From Pseudomonadota bacterium (GTDB taxonomy: Bacteria; Verrucomicrobiota; Verrucomicrobiia; Limisphaerales; SXTU01), in assembly GCA_009924135.1 (NCBI GenBank), contig RFSE01000015.1, forward strand, positions 1-58,800: a stretch of 58,800 nucleotides of DNA. Reading direction: 5' to 3'. A program made the position numbers and the translations under genes. Below are positions 24,074-33,193 of the stretch, piece by piece; position 1 is the stretch's first letter; each line of letters starts with the position of its first letter. The notes under the pieces were generated by a model. It was given only the letters and a program-made list of their open reading frames with translations, did not search any database and had not been told where the DNA came from.

Positions 24074-24808
24074 ATGAAAATCGCCACACGCCTGCTGCTG
24101 TTCCTTGCCACCATCACCCTTCTCACGCCCGTCGCCCACTCGGCCACAGTCGCTCTCTTTGACGGCAAGTCGCTGGATGGGTGGACGTACAACGAGAAGA
24201 TCTGGCGGTTGGAAAACGGCATGATCACGGGCGGTTCGCTGGAGGAACGGGTGCCGCGCAACGAATTCATCGCCACCAAGAAGTCGTTCCACAACTTCGA
24301 ACTGCGCGTGAAGCTCAAGCTCACCGGGACCGATGGTTTCATCAACTCGGGCGTGCAGATCCGCAGCGTGCGCGTGCCCAACAGCTCCGAGATGAGCGGC
24401 TACCAGGTGGATTACGGCAAGGGCTGGTACGGCAAGCTCTATGACGAGTCCCGCCGCAACAAGGTCATCGCCGACTCCACCGATCCAAAGGCCGCCAACG
24501 CCGCCATCAAGGAGGCGGACTGGAACGAGTACCGCATCGTCGCCGAGGGACCGCGCATCCGCTCGTGGATCAATGGCGTGCCCGCGCTGGACTTCACCGA
24601 GACCGAGCCGGGCATTGCGCTGGACGGATTGATCGGCATCCAGGTCCACGGCGGCGGCAAGGCGGTTGTGCAGGTGAAGGAAGTCACCATCGAGGAACTG
24701 CCCCCGACGCCCAACGCGCCGACCTGGGAAAAGCTCGGGCCTTACAAGGCTCCAGCCAAACCGGCTGCGAAGAAGAGTGACGAGCCACCCGTCAAGAAGA
24801 GCAACTAA
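24074..24808 (+). CDS. Exported DUF1080 protein (3-keto-disaccharide hydrolase-like)
   Basis: 244 residues from ATG 24074, with a signal peptide (MKIATRLLLFLATITLLTPV-AHS). Single DUF1080 jelly-roll domain: 'VALFDGKSLDGWT', 'FELRVKLKLTGTDGFINSGV', 'YQVDYGKGWYGKLYDE', 'WNEYRIVAEGPRIRSWING' and 'GLIGIQVHGGGKAVVQVKEV'. The C-terminus is a Lys/Pro-rich tail. Characterised relatives hydrolyse 3-keto-glycosides made by Gfo/Idh/MocA oxidoreductases. Just such a gene follows directly. An in-frame ATG at 24062 is also possible. Confidence 0.9.
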   Translation: MKIATRLLLFLATITLLTPVAHSATVALFDGKSLDGWTYNEKIWRLENGMITGGSLEERVPRNEFIATKKSFHNFELRVKLKLTGTDGFINSGVQIRSVRVPNSSEMSGYQVDYGKGWYGKLYDESRRNKVIADSTDPKAANAAIKEADWNEYRIVAEGPRIRSWINGVPALDFTETEPGIALDGLIGIQVHGGGKAVVQVKEVTIEELPPTPNAPTWEKLGPYKAPAKPAAKKSDEPPVKKSN

Positions 24809-24839
24809 CTTTGGCGCAATTTTGAATCTGGCCTCTGAA

Positions 24840-26132
24840 ATGCAAACAACCACCGTTCCCACCTCCACCTCCCGTCGCCAGTTCCTCGCCGCCAGCACAG
24901 CCGCCGGTGCCGCATTGGCCCTGCCCGCCTTGTCCCCAGCCGCCGCCGGGCGCAGTGACAAACTCCGCCTCGGCCTGATCGGCTGCGGGGGACGCGGCAC
25001 CGGGGCCGCCGCACAGGCGCTCACGGCGGACAGCAACGTGGAGCTTTACGCGATGGGGGATGTGTTCAAGACCCAGATCGAAAACAGCCAGGAGTCGCTG
25101 AAGAAGCAGTTCGAGAAAGACCCATCGCGGATGAACGTGGCGGAGTCCCGACAGTTCACCGGCCTGGACGCGTATCAAAAAGTGCTCCAGAGCGGCGTGG
25201 ACGTGGTGCTGTTGACCACGCCCGGAGGTTTCCGGCCCTTCCATCTGCGTGCGGCCATCGAGGCGGGCAAACACGTCTTCTGCGAGAAGCCAATGGGCGT
25301 GGACCCGGCGGGGATTCGTTCCGTGCTGGAATCGACCCGGCTGGCCAAGGAGAAGAACCTCGCCATTCGCGCGGGCTTCAACTACCGGTTCGAATCCCCC
25401 TACCGCGCCGCGATGCAGCGCGTGCATGACGGGGCCATTGGCGACCTCGTGGCCATCTACTCCACGCGCATGAGCAACCGCCTCGCGCGCTTCGACGGCG
25501 CGCGCAAGCCCGAGCAAACCGATTTGGAATGGCAGCTCCGCAACTGGCACCACTTCGTCTGGTTGTCCGGCGACTTCATCCTCGAGGTCACGGCGCACAG
25601 CATCGACAAAATCGCGTGGGCCATGCGCGATGTGCCGCCCGCGCGGTGTCACGCCAGCGGGGCGCGGCATCAGGGCACGGTCGGCGATGCGTGGGACCAG
25701 TGGGACGTAACCTACGAGTGGGACAACGGCGTGATGGCCTTCCTCAAGACGCGTTACCAAAACGGCTGCCACAACGAGCACCGTGACGTGTTGATCGGCA
25801 CCAAGGGCAAATGCGAATTGGGCTGGGGCACCGCGAAGATCACCGGCGCGACCAACTGGCGTTACGCCGGCGAGAAACCCATCTCGCACCAGGTTGAACA
25901 TGACGAACTCTTCGCCGAACTGCGCGCCGGACGGACGCCGAATGACGGCCAGCGCATGGCCCAGAGCACGATGATGGGCATCATGGGCCGCATGAGCGCC
26001 TACACCGGCAAGGAAGTGACCTGGGAATTTGCGATGCAATCCAAGCTCGCCACGATGCCGGAGAAGCTCACCTGGGACATGAAGTTGCCCGAACCGAAAC
26101 CTGCCGAACCGGGCAAGACGCCGTTGGTCTGA
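24840..26132 (+). CDS. Tat-exported Gfo/Idh/MocA oxidoreductase
   Basis: 430 residues from ATG 24840. Twin-arginine signal SRRQFLAAST (11-20) with an Ala-rich hydrophobic stretch. NAD(P)-binding GLIGCGGRG at 45-53, then 'HVFCEKPMGVD' with the family EKP motif. The C-terminal domain carries 'DFILEVTAHSIDKIAWAM' with the conserved acidic/His pocket. The likely reaction is oxidation or reduction of a sugar at C3 in the periplasm, in concert with the DUF1080 protein upstream. The exact sugar is unknown. Confidence 0.9.
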   Translation: MQTTTVPTSTSRRQFLAASTAAGAALALPALSPAAAGRSDKLRLGLIGCGGRGTGAAAQALTADSNVELYAMGDVFKTQIENSQESLKKQFEKDPSRMNVAESRQFTGLDAYQKVLQSGVDVVLLTTPGGFRPFHLRAAIEAGKHVFCEKPMGVDPAGIRSVLESTRLAKEKNLAIRAGFNYRFESPYRAAMQRVHDGAIGDLVAIYSTRMSNRLARFDGARKPEQTDLEWQLRNWHHFVWLSGDFILEVTAHSIDKIAWAMRDVPPARCHASGARHQGTVGDAWDQWDVTYEWDNGVMAFLKTRYQNGCHNEHRDVLIGTKGKCELGWGTAKITGATNWRYAGEKPISHQVEHDELFAELRAGRTPNDGQRMAQSTMMGIMGRMSAYTGKEVTWEFAMQSKLATMPEKLTWDMKLPEPKPAEPGKTPLV

Positions 26133-26133
26133 G

Positions 26134-27321
26134 ATGCTTATGAAGGTTGCTCCCTGGCTGTCATTGGGCAGGTGTCTTGCGTGGTTGCTCCTGTGTGGTT
26201 CCGTGTCGCTGATCGCACAGCCAGCGGCGAAAGTACCGCCGGTGCCAACGGGCGCATTACGACTCACACTGCCACCGGTGGTGTATGCCGTGCCGGGTGT
26301 GCCCATGAATCTGCACTTTGCCAACGTGGTGCTGGCCGCTCCAGAGGCCGCACCCGCGTTCACCATCGAGTGCGGTGTCGGAAAAAGTGTTTCCAATTGC
26401 TGGACGCTCACGGCAACGGGAACGCAGGTGGGCCGGCATCCGTTGACGTTGCGCGCAAGCCTGGGGACAGGCGCAGTTTTCGAGCGCGCTCAAACGGAGG
26501 TCCGCATCGTGCCGTCGGAGGCGGGAAAAGGACAGGACATCGCCCTGCTCATCGTGGGCGACAGCCTCACCCATGCCTCGGCTTACCCAAACGAAATGGC
26601 GCGTTTACTGGCGCTGCCGGGAAACCCAAAGTGGCGGATGCTGGGCACGCATCATCCCGCCAGCGCAGCGACCAACGTCGCGCACGAAGGCTACGGCGGA
26701 TGGACATGGAACCGGTTCAACACGCTCTTCAACCCCGAACGGCCCATGCCCGGCTACACGAACAGCAGCCCGTTCGTCGCCGCCACGGGGCCGCAGGGGA
26801 AGCCGCAGTTGGATGTCGCCAATTACATTGCGAAGCATTGCGGTGGACGCGCGCCGGATTTCGTGACGTTCCTGTTGGGCATCAACGACTGTTTCCGGCT
26901 CAAGGCGGATGACCCCGTCGCGCTCGACGCCGGCATCACGCAAATGCTGCAACAGGCGGACCTTTTGCTCGCGGCTTTTCACCAGGCGACACCGAAGGCG
27001 GAACTGGCCATCGGGCTGACCACGCCCGGGAACATCCGCGACGCCGCGTTTGTGGCGAACTACAAGAACCAGTATACCCGCGCCAACTGGCGGGCCGTGC
27101 AGCACCGTCTGGTGGAACGCCAGCTCGCGCACTTCGCCGGACGCGAGGCGGAAGGAATCTTCATCGTGCCTACCGAACTGAACCTCGACATCGTCGCCGG
27201 GTATCCGGACAACAACGCGGTGCATCCGAACGCCACCGGCTATCAACAGATTGGGGCGAGCTTTTACTCCTGGTTGAAGTGGCGGTTGGCGGAACGCGAC
27301 CGGGCGAAAGCGGGCCAGTAA
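26134..27321 (+). CDS. Exported SGNH/GDSL-type hydrolase
   Basis: 395 residues with a signal peptide. A roughly 100-residue N-terminal beta domain is followed by an SGNH domain: block I '[11 protein letters not shown]' with Ser144, an Asn block in FLLGINDCF, and the final '[11 protein letters not shown]' supplying His with an upstream Asp (YPDNNAVHP). Likely an esterase removing acyl groups from carbohydrates. It begins one base after the oxidoreductase stop, so the same operon is very likely. Confidence 0.87.
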   Translation: MLMKVAPWLSLGRCLAWLLLCGSVSLIAQPAAKVPPVPTGALRLTLPPVVYAVPGVPMNLHFANVVLAAPEAAPAFTIECGVGKSVSNCWTLTATGTQVGRHPLTLRASLGTGAVFERAQTEVRIVPSEAGKGQDIALLIVGDSLTHASAYPNEMARLLALPGNPKWRMLGTHHPASAATNVAHEGYGGWTWNRFNTLFNPERPMPGYTNSSPFVAATGPQGKPQLDVANYIAKHCGGRAPDFVTFLLGINDCFRLKADDPVALDAGITQMLQQADLLLAAFHQATPKAELAIGLTTPGNIRDAAFVANYKNQYTRANWRAVQHRLVERQLAHFAGREAEGIFIVPTELNLDIVAGYPDNNAVHPNATGYQQIGASFYSWLKWRLAERDRAKAGQ

Positions 27322-27406
27322 CACCCGTTGGGCTGTTCGTTCCCGCTCCGCGGCTGGGTCTGGTTGGCGCGTTGACCGCGCGGGCAGTTCGCTTCAAGCT
27401 TCCGCC

Positions 27407-28768
27407 ATGAAAGCCACTCCCTCACCTGCGGTTGCGCTCTCCCGCCGCCAGTTCACGAAAGCCACCGCAGCCTCCGCCGGCGCAATCCTGGGGTTCCCTG
27501 CCCTGCTCAGCGCGAGAAATCCCAATGACAAGCTGGCCGTCGCCATCATCGGTTCCGGCGGTCGCGGTGGGGCGAACATGGGCGGCGTGGCGCAGACGGA
27601 ATACATCGCCGCGCTCTGCGATGTGAACCAGCGCAACCTCGACGCCGCCAAGACCAAGCACCCGCAGGCCGCGACGTTCACCGATTTCCGCAAACTGTTC
27701 GACCACGCGAACGACTACGACGCCGTGGTGGTCAGCACCTGCGAACATACGCACGCCTTCGCCACCATGATGGCCTTGAAGGCCGGCAAGCATGTCTATT
27801 GCGAGAAGCCGCTGACCTACAACATCTTCGAGGCGCGCAAGGTCCGCGAGGCCGCCCTGGCCCGCCCGAAACAGGCCACGCAGATGGGCATCCAGATCCA
27901 CTCGTCCGAAAACTATCGGCGCGTGGTGGAGCTGATCCAGAGCGGGGCCATCGGCGGGGTCCGGGAGGTGCATGTGTGGGTCTCGCGCGCGTGGGGGTTG
28001 CAGAGTGCCGAAGCCGCCGCACGGAACAAGGACATCGTCAACGTCACGGACCGGCCGAAGGAAGCTTCACCGATTCCCGCCGGGCTGGATTGGGACCTGT
28101 GGCTCGGGCCGGCCCCGGAGCGGCCTTACAACGACGTCTATTTCCCCGGACCGAAGTGGTATCGCTGGTGGGACTTCGGCAACGGCACGATGAGCGACCT
28201 GGGCTCGCATTGGAACGACCTGCCCTTCTGGGCGCTCAAGCTGAAAGCCCCGCTGACCATTGAGGGCTTCGGTCCGCCCGCCCACCGCGAGATCGCGCCC
28301 GCCTCCATGCACGCAACCTATGAGTACGGCCCGCGTGAAGGCATGCCACCGGTGAAGCTCACCTGGTATCAAGGCGAGGATAAACCCAAGCTCTGGACCG
28401 AGAACAAGATTCCACAGTGGGGCAATGGTCACCTCTTCGTCGGCGACAAGGGCATGCTGCTCTCCGATTACGGCAAGTACCTCCTCCTGCCCGAAAAGGA
28501 TTTTGCCGACTTCAAACGTCCCGAACCAACCATCCCACGCGTGAAGAGCCACTACGACGACTGGTTGAGCGCGATCAAGAACGGCACCCAGCCCAGCGCG
28601 AACTTCGAGTATTCCGGCTGGCTGACCGAGGCCAACCATCTCGGCAACGTAGCCTATCGCGTTGGCAAGAAATTGGAATGGGACCCGGTGAACCTGCGCG
28701 CCAAAAACGCGCCCGAGGCCACACCGTTCATCCAGCGCGAGTATCGCAAGGGCTGGTCGCTCGCCTAA
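27407..28768 (+). CDS. Tat-exported Gfo/Idh/MocA oxidoreductase (second)
   Basis: 453 residues. Tat signal SRRQFTKAT (12-20). Rossmann motif IIGSGGRGG at about 47-55, EKP motif in [11 protein letters not shown], then '[20 protein letters not shown]' and a PVC-type insert '[20 protein letters not shown]' and [21 protein letters not shown]. The last of these is the substrate-domain signature of the large planctomycete/verrucomicrobial branch. Probably a periplasmic sugar dehydrogenase. It differs clearly from the first copy, so the two probably have different substrates. Confidence 0.92.
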   Translation: MKATPSPAVALSRRQFTKATAASAGAILGFPALLSARNPNDKLAVAIIGSGGRGGANMGGVAQTEYIAALCDVNQRNLDAAKTKHPQAATFTDFRKLFDHANDYDAVVVSTCEHTHAFATMMALKAGKHVYCEKPLTYNIFEARKVREAALARPKQATQMGIQIHSSENYRRVVELIQSGAIGGVREVHVWVSRAWGLQSAEAAARNKDIVNVTDRPKEASPIPAGLDWDLWLGPAPERPYNDVYFPGPKWYRWWDFGNGTMSDLGSHWNDLPFWALKLKAPLTIEGFGPPAHREIAPASMHATYEYGPREGMPPVKLTWYQGEDKPKLWTENKIPQWGNGHLFVGDKGMLLSDYGKYLLLPEKDFADFKRPEPTIPRVKSHYDDWLSAIKNGTQPSANFEYSGWLTEANHLGNVAYRVGKKLEWDPVNLRAKNAPEATPFIQREYRKGWSLA

Positions 28769-28780
28769 CCGCCACAAACC

Positions 28781-30427
28781 TCACACGTCCGCGGAGTGGG
28801 TGAAGCCCGGCCCGCCGCCGGCCACGTAGCCACGGCTGACACCGCTCGCTTCCGGGCTGACCCAGAATGCGAAGAGCTTGCCCTGCCGCAGGGTGAAGCG
28901 GAATTTCACCGGCTGGCCGACGATGGCTTTCAAGTCGTCCGCGCCCTGCCAGCGCACCGCGAGCTTGGTTCCATCCCCCTTGACCGGCGCGCAGTTTGCT
29001 GAAGAAAACGGCGCGATGACTGCTCCCTGAGCATCGAGAATCTCCACGCGCAGTTCGCCTGCGGAGGCGGCGAGGTTGACGAAGAGATGCTTCCCGGTGA
29101 AACGCACCGGCCGGGTGGTGAGGACACCCTCGGTTTCGGTTTCCAGCGAGGCAAAGCCGTCACGGCGCAGCGTGGCCAGGCCGGTGCAGCCATCGCCATC
29201 GGGAAACTCCATGGGCCCGCCGCGTCGCCCGCTCGCGTAGAAGTAGAGCTGGTCGCCGACAATGAGACAGCCCGCCCCGGCCGACTGGACGTTGCCCCAG
29301 TTCCAATCGCCCTTCCGCTCGGACATTCCAAGAAACGGCCGTCGGTCCGGGCGAGTGAAGTGGAAACCATCGCGGCTGTAGCCGAGACAGACGTCGTTCA
29401 GTTCCGGACGGCCTGTTGCCGGGTCGGCCTTGCCCCGCCAGAGCGTGTAAAGACCAAGCATCACGCTCTCGTAAGCGGCGCAATCGATGTTCGTCAATTG
29501 CGGCGTGAGTTTCGTGTCCGGGCGCGCCGGATCGAGCGAATCAGCGCCCACCCACCAACTGCGTTCCTCGGGATTCTTGGCTGCGTCCGCCACACCGTCC
29601 TTGCATTCGTAGTAGCGTCGGCAACGGCCAATTACGGTGGAGGAGTCCTTGCGCAGGCCGAAAGCCCAGACGCGCCGGAACGGATTGTAGAAGACCGTGC
29701 TGCGGGGATAGATGCCGTTGCTCTTGCCCGCGACCGGTCCCCAGTGGACCCCGTCCGCTGAGACATGGATTTCAAACGACCATTCGCCACGACCGTTGAT
29801 CTCTTCACGGTGGGCGCGGAAGAGCTTGTAGCGCCGTTGCGGATCGGGGTCCTCCAGATCGAGCCAGACACTTGCGGAATCGCGGTCACCCGTGTGGACG
29901 ATGCTGGTTCCGGGCACGACGCCCCAATTGCGCTTCTCCCACTTTACGCCGTCCTCGGACACGGCCAGCGCAGTGGCACGCCGGTAGCCGGCCATGTACC
30001 AGAGCTTGAAGAGCCGGTCGCGCGGGTCCCACCACACCCCGTCGCTGAAGGCCGATGCCATCGGCGCCGAACCCTGCTTTTCCCACGGCTGGTCGGGCTG
30101 GAGGATGGGATTCGCCGGATGCCATACGGGCTGGTGAAACGCGCGGGTCAAGGTCGTCTGCTCGACGAGAAAGTCATCCATGAACAACTGCCGGCCCACG
30201 TCGATCGGAATGACGGCCGGTGGCGTCGCGAGGTGCGGCGGCAACGGCGCGGGCTTCGGCGTCGGCGTGGAAGGTTGCGGCGGCCAGGGAGTCGGGAGTT
30301 GGATGCCGTTGTAGAGCAAATCACCTTTGCCACCCGGTGCCGCAGCGGCTTTTAGTGCGGACGGGAGGTGGACGGCGGCTCCGAGTCCCGCGAGCGTAAG
30401 GTGGGCGAAACGGCGACGATTCAGCAT
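28781..30427 (-). CDS. Exported GH32/43-like beta-propeller glycosidase family protein
   Basis: 548 residues from ATG 30427, starting MLNRRRFAHLTLAG, a twin-arginine-type leader. Five-bladed propeller character: 'LFMDDFLVEQTTLTRAFH', 'DGVWWDPRDRLFKLWYMA', 'LAVSEDGVKWEKRNWG', 'VSADGVHWGPVAGKSNG', 'SRDGFHFTRPDRRPFLG' and 'LYFYASGRRG'. The last 110 residues form a beta-sandwich ('ELRVEILDAQGAVIAPF' and so on). In such PVC proteins the enzymatic activity is rarely proven; a carbohydrate substrate is expected. A longer frame upstream to 30610 overlaps the divergent gene and is rejected. Confidence 0.82.
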   Translation of the reverse strand: MLNRRRFAHLTLAGLGAAVHLPSALKAAAAPGGKGDLLYNGIQLPTPWPPQPSTPTPKPAPLPPHLATPPAVIPIDVGRQLFMDDFLVEQTTLTRAFHQPVWHPANPILQPDQPWEKQGSAPMASAFSDGVWWDPRDRLFKLWYMAGYRRATALAVSEDGVKWEKRNWGVVPGTSIVHTGDRDSASVWLDLEDPDPQRRYKLFRAHREEINGRGEWSFEIHVSADGVHWGPVAGKSNGIYPRSTVFYNPFRRVWAFGLRKDSSTVIGRCRRYYECKDGVADAAKNPEERSWWVGADSLDPARPDTKLTPQLTNIDCAAYESVMLGLYTLWRGKADPATGRPELNDVCLGYSRDGFHFTRPDRRPFLGMSERKGDWNWGNVQSAGAGCLIVGDQLYFYASGRRGGPMEFPDGDGCTGLATLRRDGFASLETETEGVLTTRPVRFTGKHLFVNLAASAGELRVEILDAQGAVIAPFSSANCAPVKGDGTKLAVRWQGADDLKAIVGQPVKFRFTLRQGKLFAFWVSPEASGVSRGYVAGGGPGFTHSADV

Positions 30428-30525
30428 AGCGGGGAATGGTTCGGTAGCACGAATAGGCAATAGCACGGCGTGATGCGGCGGTCGAATCGTTTGACGGTGG
30501 CGGGCCGGTTGCCTATTTTGTCTTT

Positions 30526-31740
30526 GTGAACGCCCGTCGTCTGTCCATTGGGATACTTTACGCTGCTCTTGCCTCCAGCGTCCTCGCTCAAGGTGCGTTT
30601 GACTGGCCACAATGGCGCGGCCCCAAGCGCAACGGCATCTCAGAGGAAAAGGATTTCCGCCTCCAATGGCCGAAGGAAGGACCGCACCGCCTCTGGTCAG
30701 CCAAGGTCGGCATTGGGTTTTCCTCGGTGTCGGTCGCCGGCGGGAAGCTCTACACGATGGGCAACGTGACCGACGTGGACCATGTGATGTGCCTTGAAGT
30801 CGCGACCGGCAAGCTGCTTTGGGACTATAAATATCCGTGCGCGGCGGCTGATCCGAATGGTTACCCCGGACCGCGCTGCACCCCCACGGTGGATCGCGAA
30901 CTGGTCTTCACCGTGAGCCGGCGCGGTCACGTTCTCTGCCTGAACGCCGCCACCGGCGCACTGGTGTGGACCAAGAATCTGGTGACTGATTTTGGGGGAG
31001 CCGTGCCGCAGTGGGGATTCGCTGGTTCGCCGTTGGTCGAGGGTGACACGCTTATTCTTGAGACCGGCGCGGCGGCCCGCTCCGTCGCCGCCCTGGACAA
31101 AAAAACAGGCCGGGTGATTTGGGCAAACGGCAACTTCGCAGCGGGCTACAGCTCACCCGTGGCTTTTCCTCTGGCGCGAGATCGTGCGGTGGCGGTGCTC
31201 AGCGCGGGCGGTCTGACCGGCCGAGCGGCCAGCAACGGACGCATCCTCTGGCATTACAACTGGCGTACGACCTACGACGTGAACGCGGCCACGCCCATCG
31301 TCTTTGACGACAAAATTTTCATCTCCTCCGGCTACAACAGCGGCTGTGCCCTGCTCCAGGTCACGGCCGACTCCATCACTCCCGTATGGTCCAACAAGAA
31401 CATGCGCAACCAGATGAACTCCTGCGTGCTCTGGCAAGGGCACCTCTACGGCTTTGACGAGAGCCAGCTCTGCTGCCTCGATGTCATCACCGGGGCGGTG
31501 AAATGGACCACGCCCGCGTATGGGAAAGGTTCACTCATGCTGGCGGACGCCACGCTGATTCTCTACGGGGAACGCGGACGGCTCGGGCTGGCCGAAGCTT
31601 CGCCCGCCGGCTTCCACGAACTCGCCGCCGCCCAGGTCCTCGGCGGCAACAGCACCTGGGCCCCACCGGTGCTGGCGAACGGCCACATCTACTGCCGTAG
31701 TCTCAGTGACCTGGTCTGCCTGGACGTGGCGGGCCGGTAA
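30526..31740 (+). CDS. Exported PQQ-like beta-propeller protein
   Basis: 404 residues from GTG 30526, with a signal peptide ending near VLAQG. Repeated PQQ-like blades: 'WPQWRGPKRNGISEEKDF', 'VMCLEVATGKLLWDYKY', 'VLCLNAATGALVWTKNL', 'VAALDKKTGRVIWANG' and 'LCCLDVITGAVKWTTPA'. None of the Ca/PQQ ligands of true quinoproteins is evident, so it is probably a structural or binding propeller. It is divergent from the glycosidase-like gene, with a 98-base shared promoter gap. Confidence 0.86.
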   Translation: MNARRLSIGILYAALASSVLAQGAFDWPQWRGPKRNGISEEKDFRLQWPKEGPHRLWSAKVGIGFSSVSVAGGKLYTMGNVTDVDHVMCLEVATGKLLWDYKYPCAAADPNGYPGPRCTPTVDRELVFTVSRRGHVLCLNAATGALVWTKNLVTDFGGAVPQWGFAGSPLVEGDTLILETGAAARSVAALDKKTGRVIWANGNFAAGYSSPVAFPLARDRAVAVLSAGGLTGRAASNGRILWHYNWRTTYDVNAATPIVFDDKIFISSGYNSGCALLQVTADSITPVWSNKNMRNQMNSCVLWQGHLYGFDESQLCCLDVITGAVKWTTPAYGKGSLMLADATLILYGERGRLGLAEASPAGFHELAAAQVLGGNSTWAPPVLANGHIYCRSLSDLVCLDVAGR

Positions 31741-31820
31741 GATCCCGGCTGCCGGGATTGGACTATCTGTTTGCGAGCAGCTCGCCCCTATGGTGTCATT
31801 CCCGCAACCGAATATCGCAC

Positions 31821-32399
31821 ATGAACACTTGGAGATACGTTCAAAACGGACAACCCTCCGCGCCGGTGGACACCGCCTCACTACAGGCGCTGCTCGCGAA
31901 CGGGACACTGACTCCCGATACTTACGTCTGGAAAGAAGGGATGGCAAACTGGGTGGCGGCAAAGTCCCTGCCGGAATTTGCCCATTGCCACCCCGCTCCG
32001 GTTCCAACGGTGCCACCAGTACCCGGCGGAACAAGCACCAGTTCTCCGATCGTGCCCAGCGTCGCAGGCTCGCCCGCCGATGACATCGAGAAGAACCGGG
32101 CGTTCGCAATCCTGTCGTATCTCTCGATTCTCTTTATCGTCGGCCTCATAGCCGCGCCGAATTCGAAGTTCGCGAAGTATCACGCCAACCAAGGGCTGGT
32201 GTTGTTTCTCGCCTCCATTATCTCTTCGGTCAGTTGCATGGTCATCGGCTTCATTCCCTTCGTAAACTTTGTACTGATTCTCATCGTACCGGTACTCTGG
32301 GGAGGCTGGCTGGTGCTGGCGATCCTCGGCATCGTTAACGCCGCTGGTGGCCAGTCCAAGCCGTTACCGCTCATCGGACACTACGAACTCGTCAAGTAA
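31821..32399 (+). CDS. GYF-domain membrane protein with DUF4870/Tic20-like domain
   Basis: 192 residues from ATG 31821. Residues 3-48 form a GYF_2 domain (WRYVQNGQPSAPVDTASLQA ... VWKEGMANW), which usually binds proline-rich peptides. A Pro/Val/Thr-rich linker of about 35 residues follows. Residues about 93-185 form a DUF4870 domain with three to four membrane helices and the signature 'FAKYHANQGLVLFLAS'. Probably an inner-membrane protein with a cytoplasmic GYF head. It ends 4 bases before trpF. Confidence 0.85.
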   Translation: MNTWRYVQNGQPSAPVDTASLQALLANGTLTPDTYVWKEGMANWVAAKSLPEFAHCHPAPVPTVPPVPGGTSTSSPIVPSVAGSPADDIEKNRAFAILSYLSILFIVGLIAAPNSKFAKYHANQGLVLFLASIISSVSCMVIGFIPFVNFVLILIVPVLWGGWLVLAILGIVNAAGGQSKPLPLIGHYELVK

Positions 32400-32403
32400 A
32401 CCA

Positions 32404-33039
32404 ATGCGCACCAAGGTCAAAATCTGCGGCATCACCCGGCTGTCCGACGCCCTCGCGGCGGTCGAAGCCGGCGCGGACGCACTGGGCTTCATGTTCTTCG
32501 CGGGCAGCAAGCGCCACGTTGATCCCGCTGCCGCCGCCCAGATTATCCGCGCCTTGCCCCCTTTCGTCGCGAAGGTCGGCGTCTTCGTGAATGCCACCGC
32601 CGAAACGGTGCGGGCCACCGTGGCCGAGTGTGGATTGGACACCCTGCAATTTCACGGCGAGGAGACGCCGGAGTTCTGCCGGCAGTTCGCTCCGCTGAAA
32701 GTCGTAAAAGCCTTCCGCATCCAAAACACAGCCTCCCTCAATCCCCTGCCCGACTACGCCGTGGACGCCTGGCTGCTGGACAGCTATGTGCCCGGCCAGC
32801 GCGGCGGCACGGGCGAACGCTTCAACTGGGAACTCGCCTGCCAGGCGAAAGAACTTGGCCGCCCGGTCATCCTCGCAGGTGGGTTGTCGCCGGAGAACAT
32901 CGCCGATGCCGTCCAACAGGTCTGGCCCTTCGCAGTGGACGTTTCCAGCGGCGTGGAGACCGCCCCCGGCCAAAAGGATACCCAGCTGGTGCGGCGCTTC
33001 ATCGAGATCGTCCGCTGCACCGAGCAGGAACTGGGGTAG
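32404..33039 (+). CDS. trpF: Phosphoribosylanthranilate isomerase
   Basis: 211 residues. Third-stage enzyme of tryptophan synthesis: Amadori rearrangement of N-(5-phosphoribosyl)anthranilate to CdRP. Catalytic Cys8 in KICGITR and Asp126 in LLDSYVPGQRGGTG. Phosphate-binding segments 'VILAGGLSPENI' and 'VDVSSGVETAPGQKD' close the TIM barrel. ATG 32404 is chosen over an upstream frame start inside the previous gene. trpB lies 1.9 kb downstream. Confidence 0.95.
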   Translation: MRTKVKICGITRLSDALAAVEAGADALGFMFFAGSKRHVDPAAAAQIIRALPPFVAKVGVFVNATAETVRATVAECGLDTLQFHGEETPEFCRQFAPLKVVKAFRIQNTASLNPLPDYAVDAWLLDSYVPGQRGGTGERFNWELACQAKELGRPVILAGGLSPENIADAVQQVWPFAVDVSSGVETAPGQKDTQLVRRFIEIVRCTEQELG

Positions 33040-33193
33040 GTGCCACGCTGACATCGGACAGTCGTTGAATTCGGTGCTCCGGTAAAAAGTGTAGGCGAAA
33101 TCAGGGCGGCAAAATTGCGACCGGCTTCGTGGTTGCTTTGGCACTATTGCCCGACGTCGGCGGTTCGCTTTCCGCTTACGGGCAAGGACGAAT

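Noticed and set aside
30428-30610. Upstream extension of the glycosidase-like propeller
   Set aside because: It overlaps the start of the divergent PQQ-like gene and precedes a good Tat-type leader at 30427.
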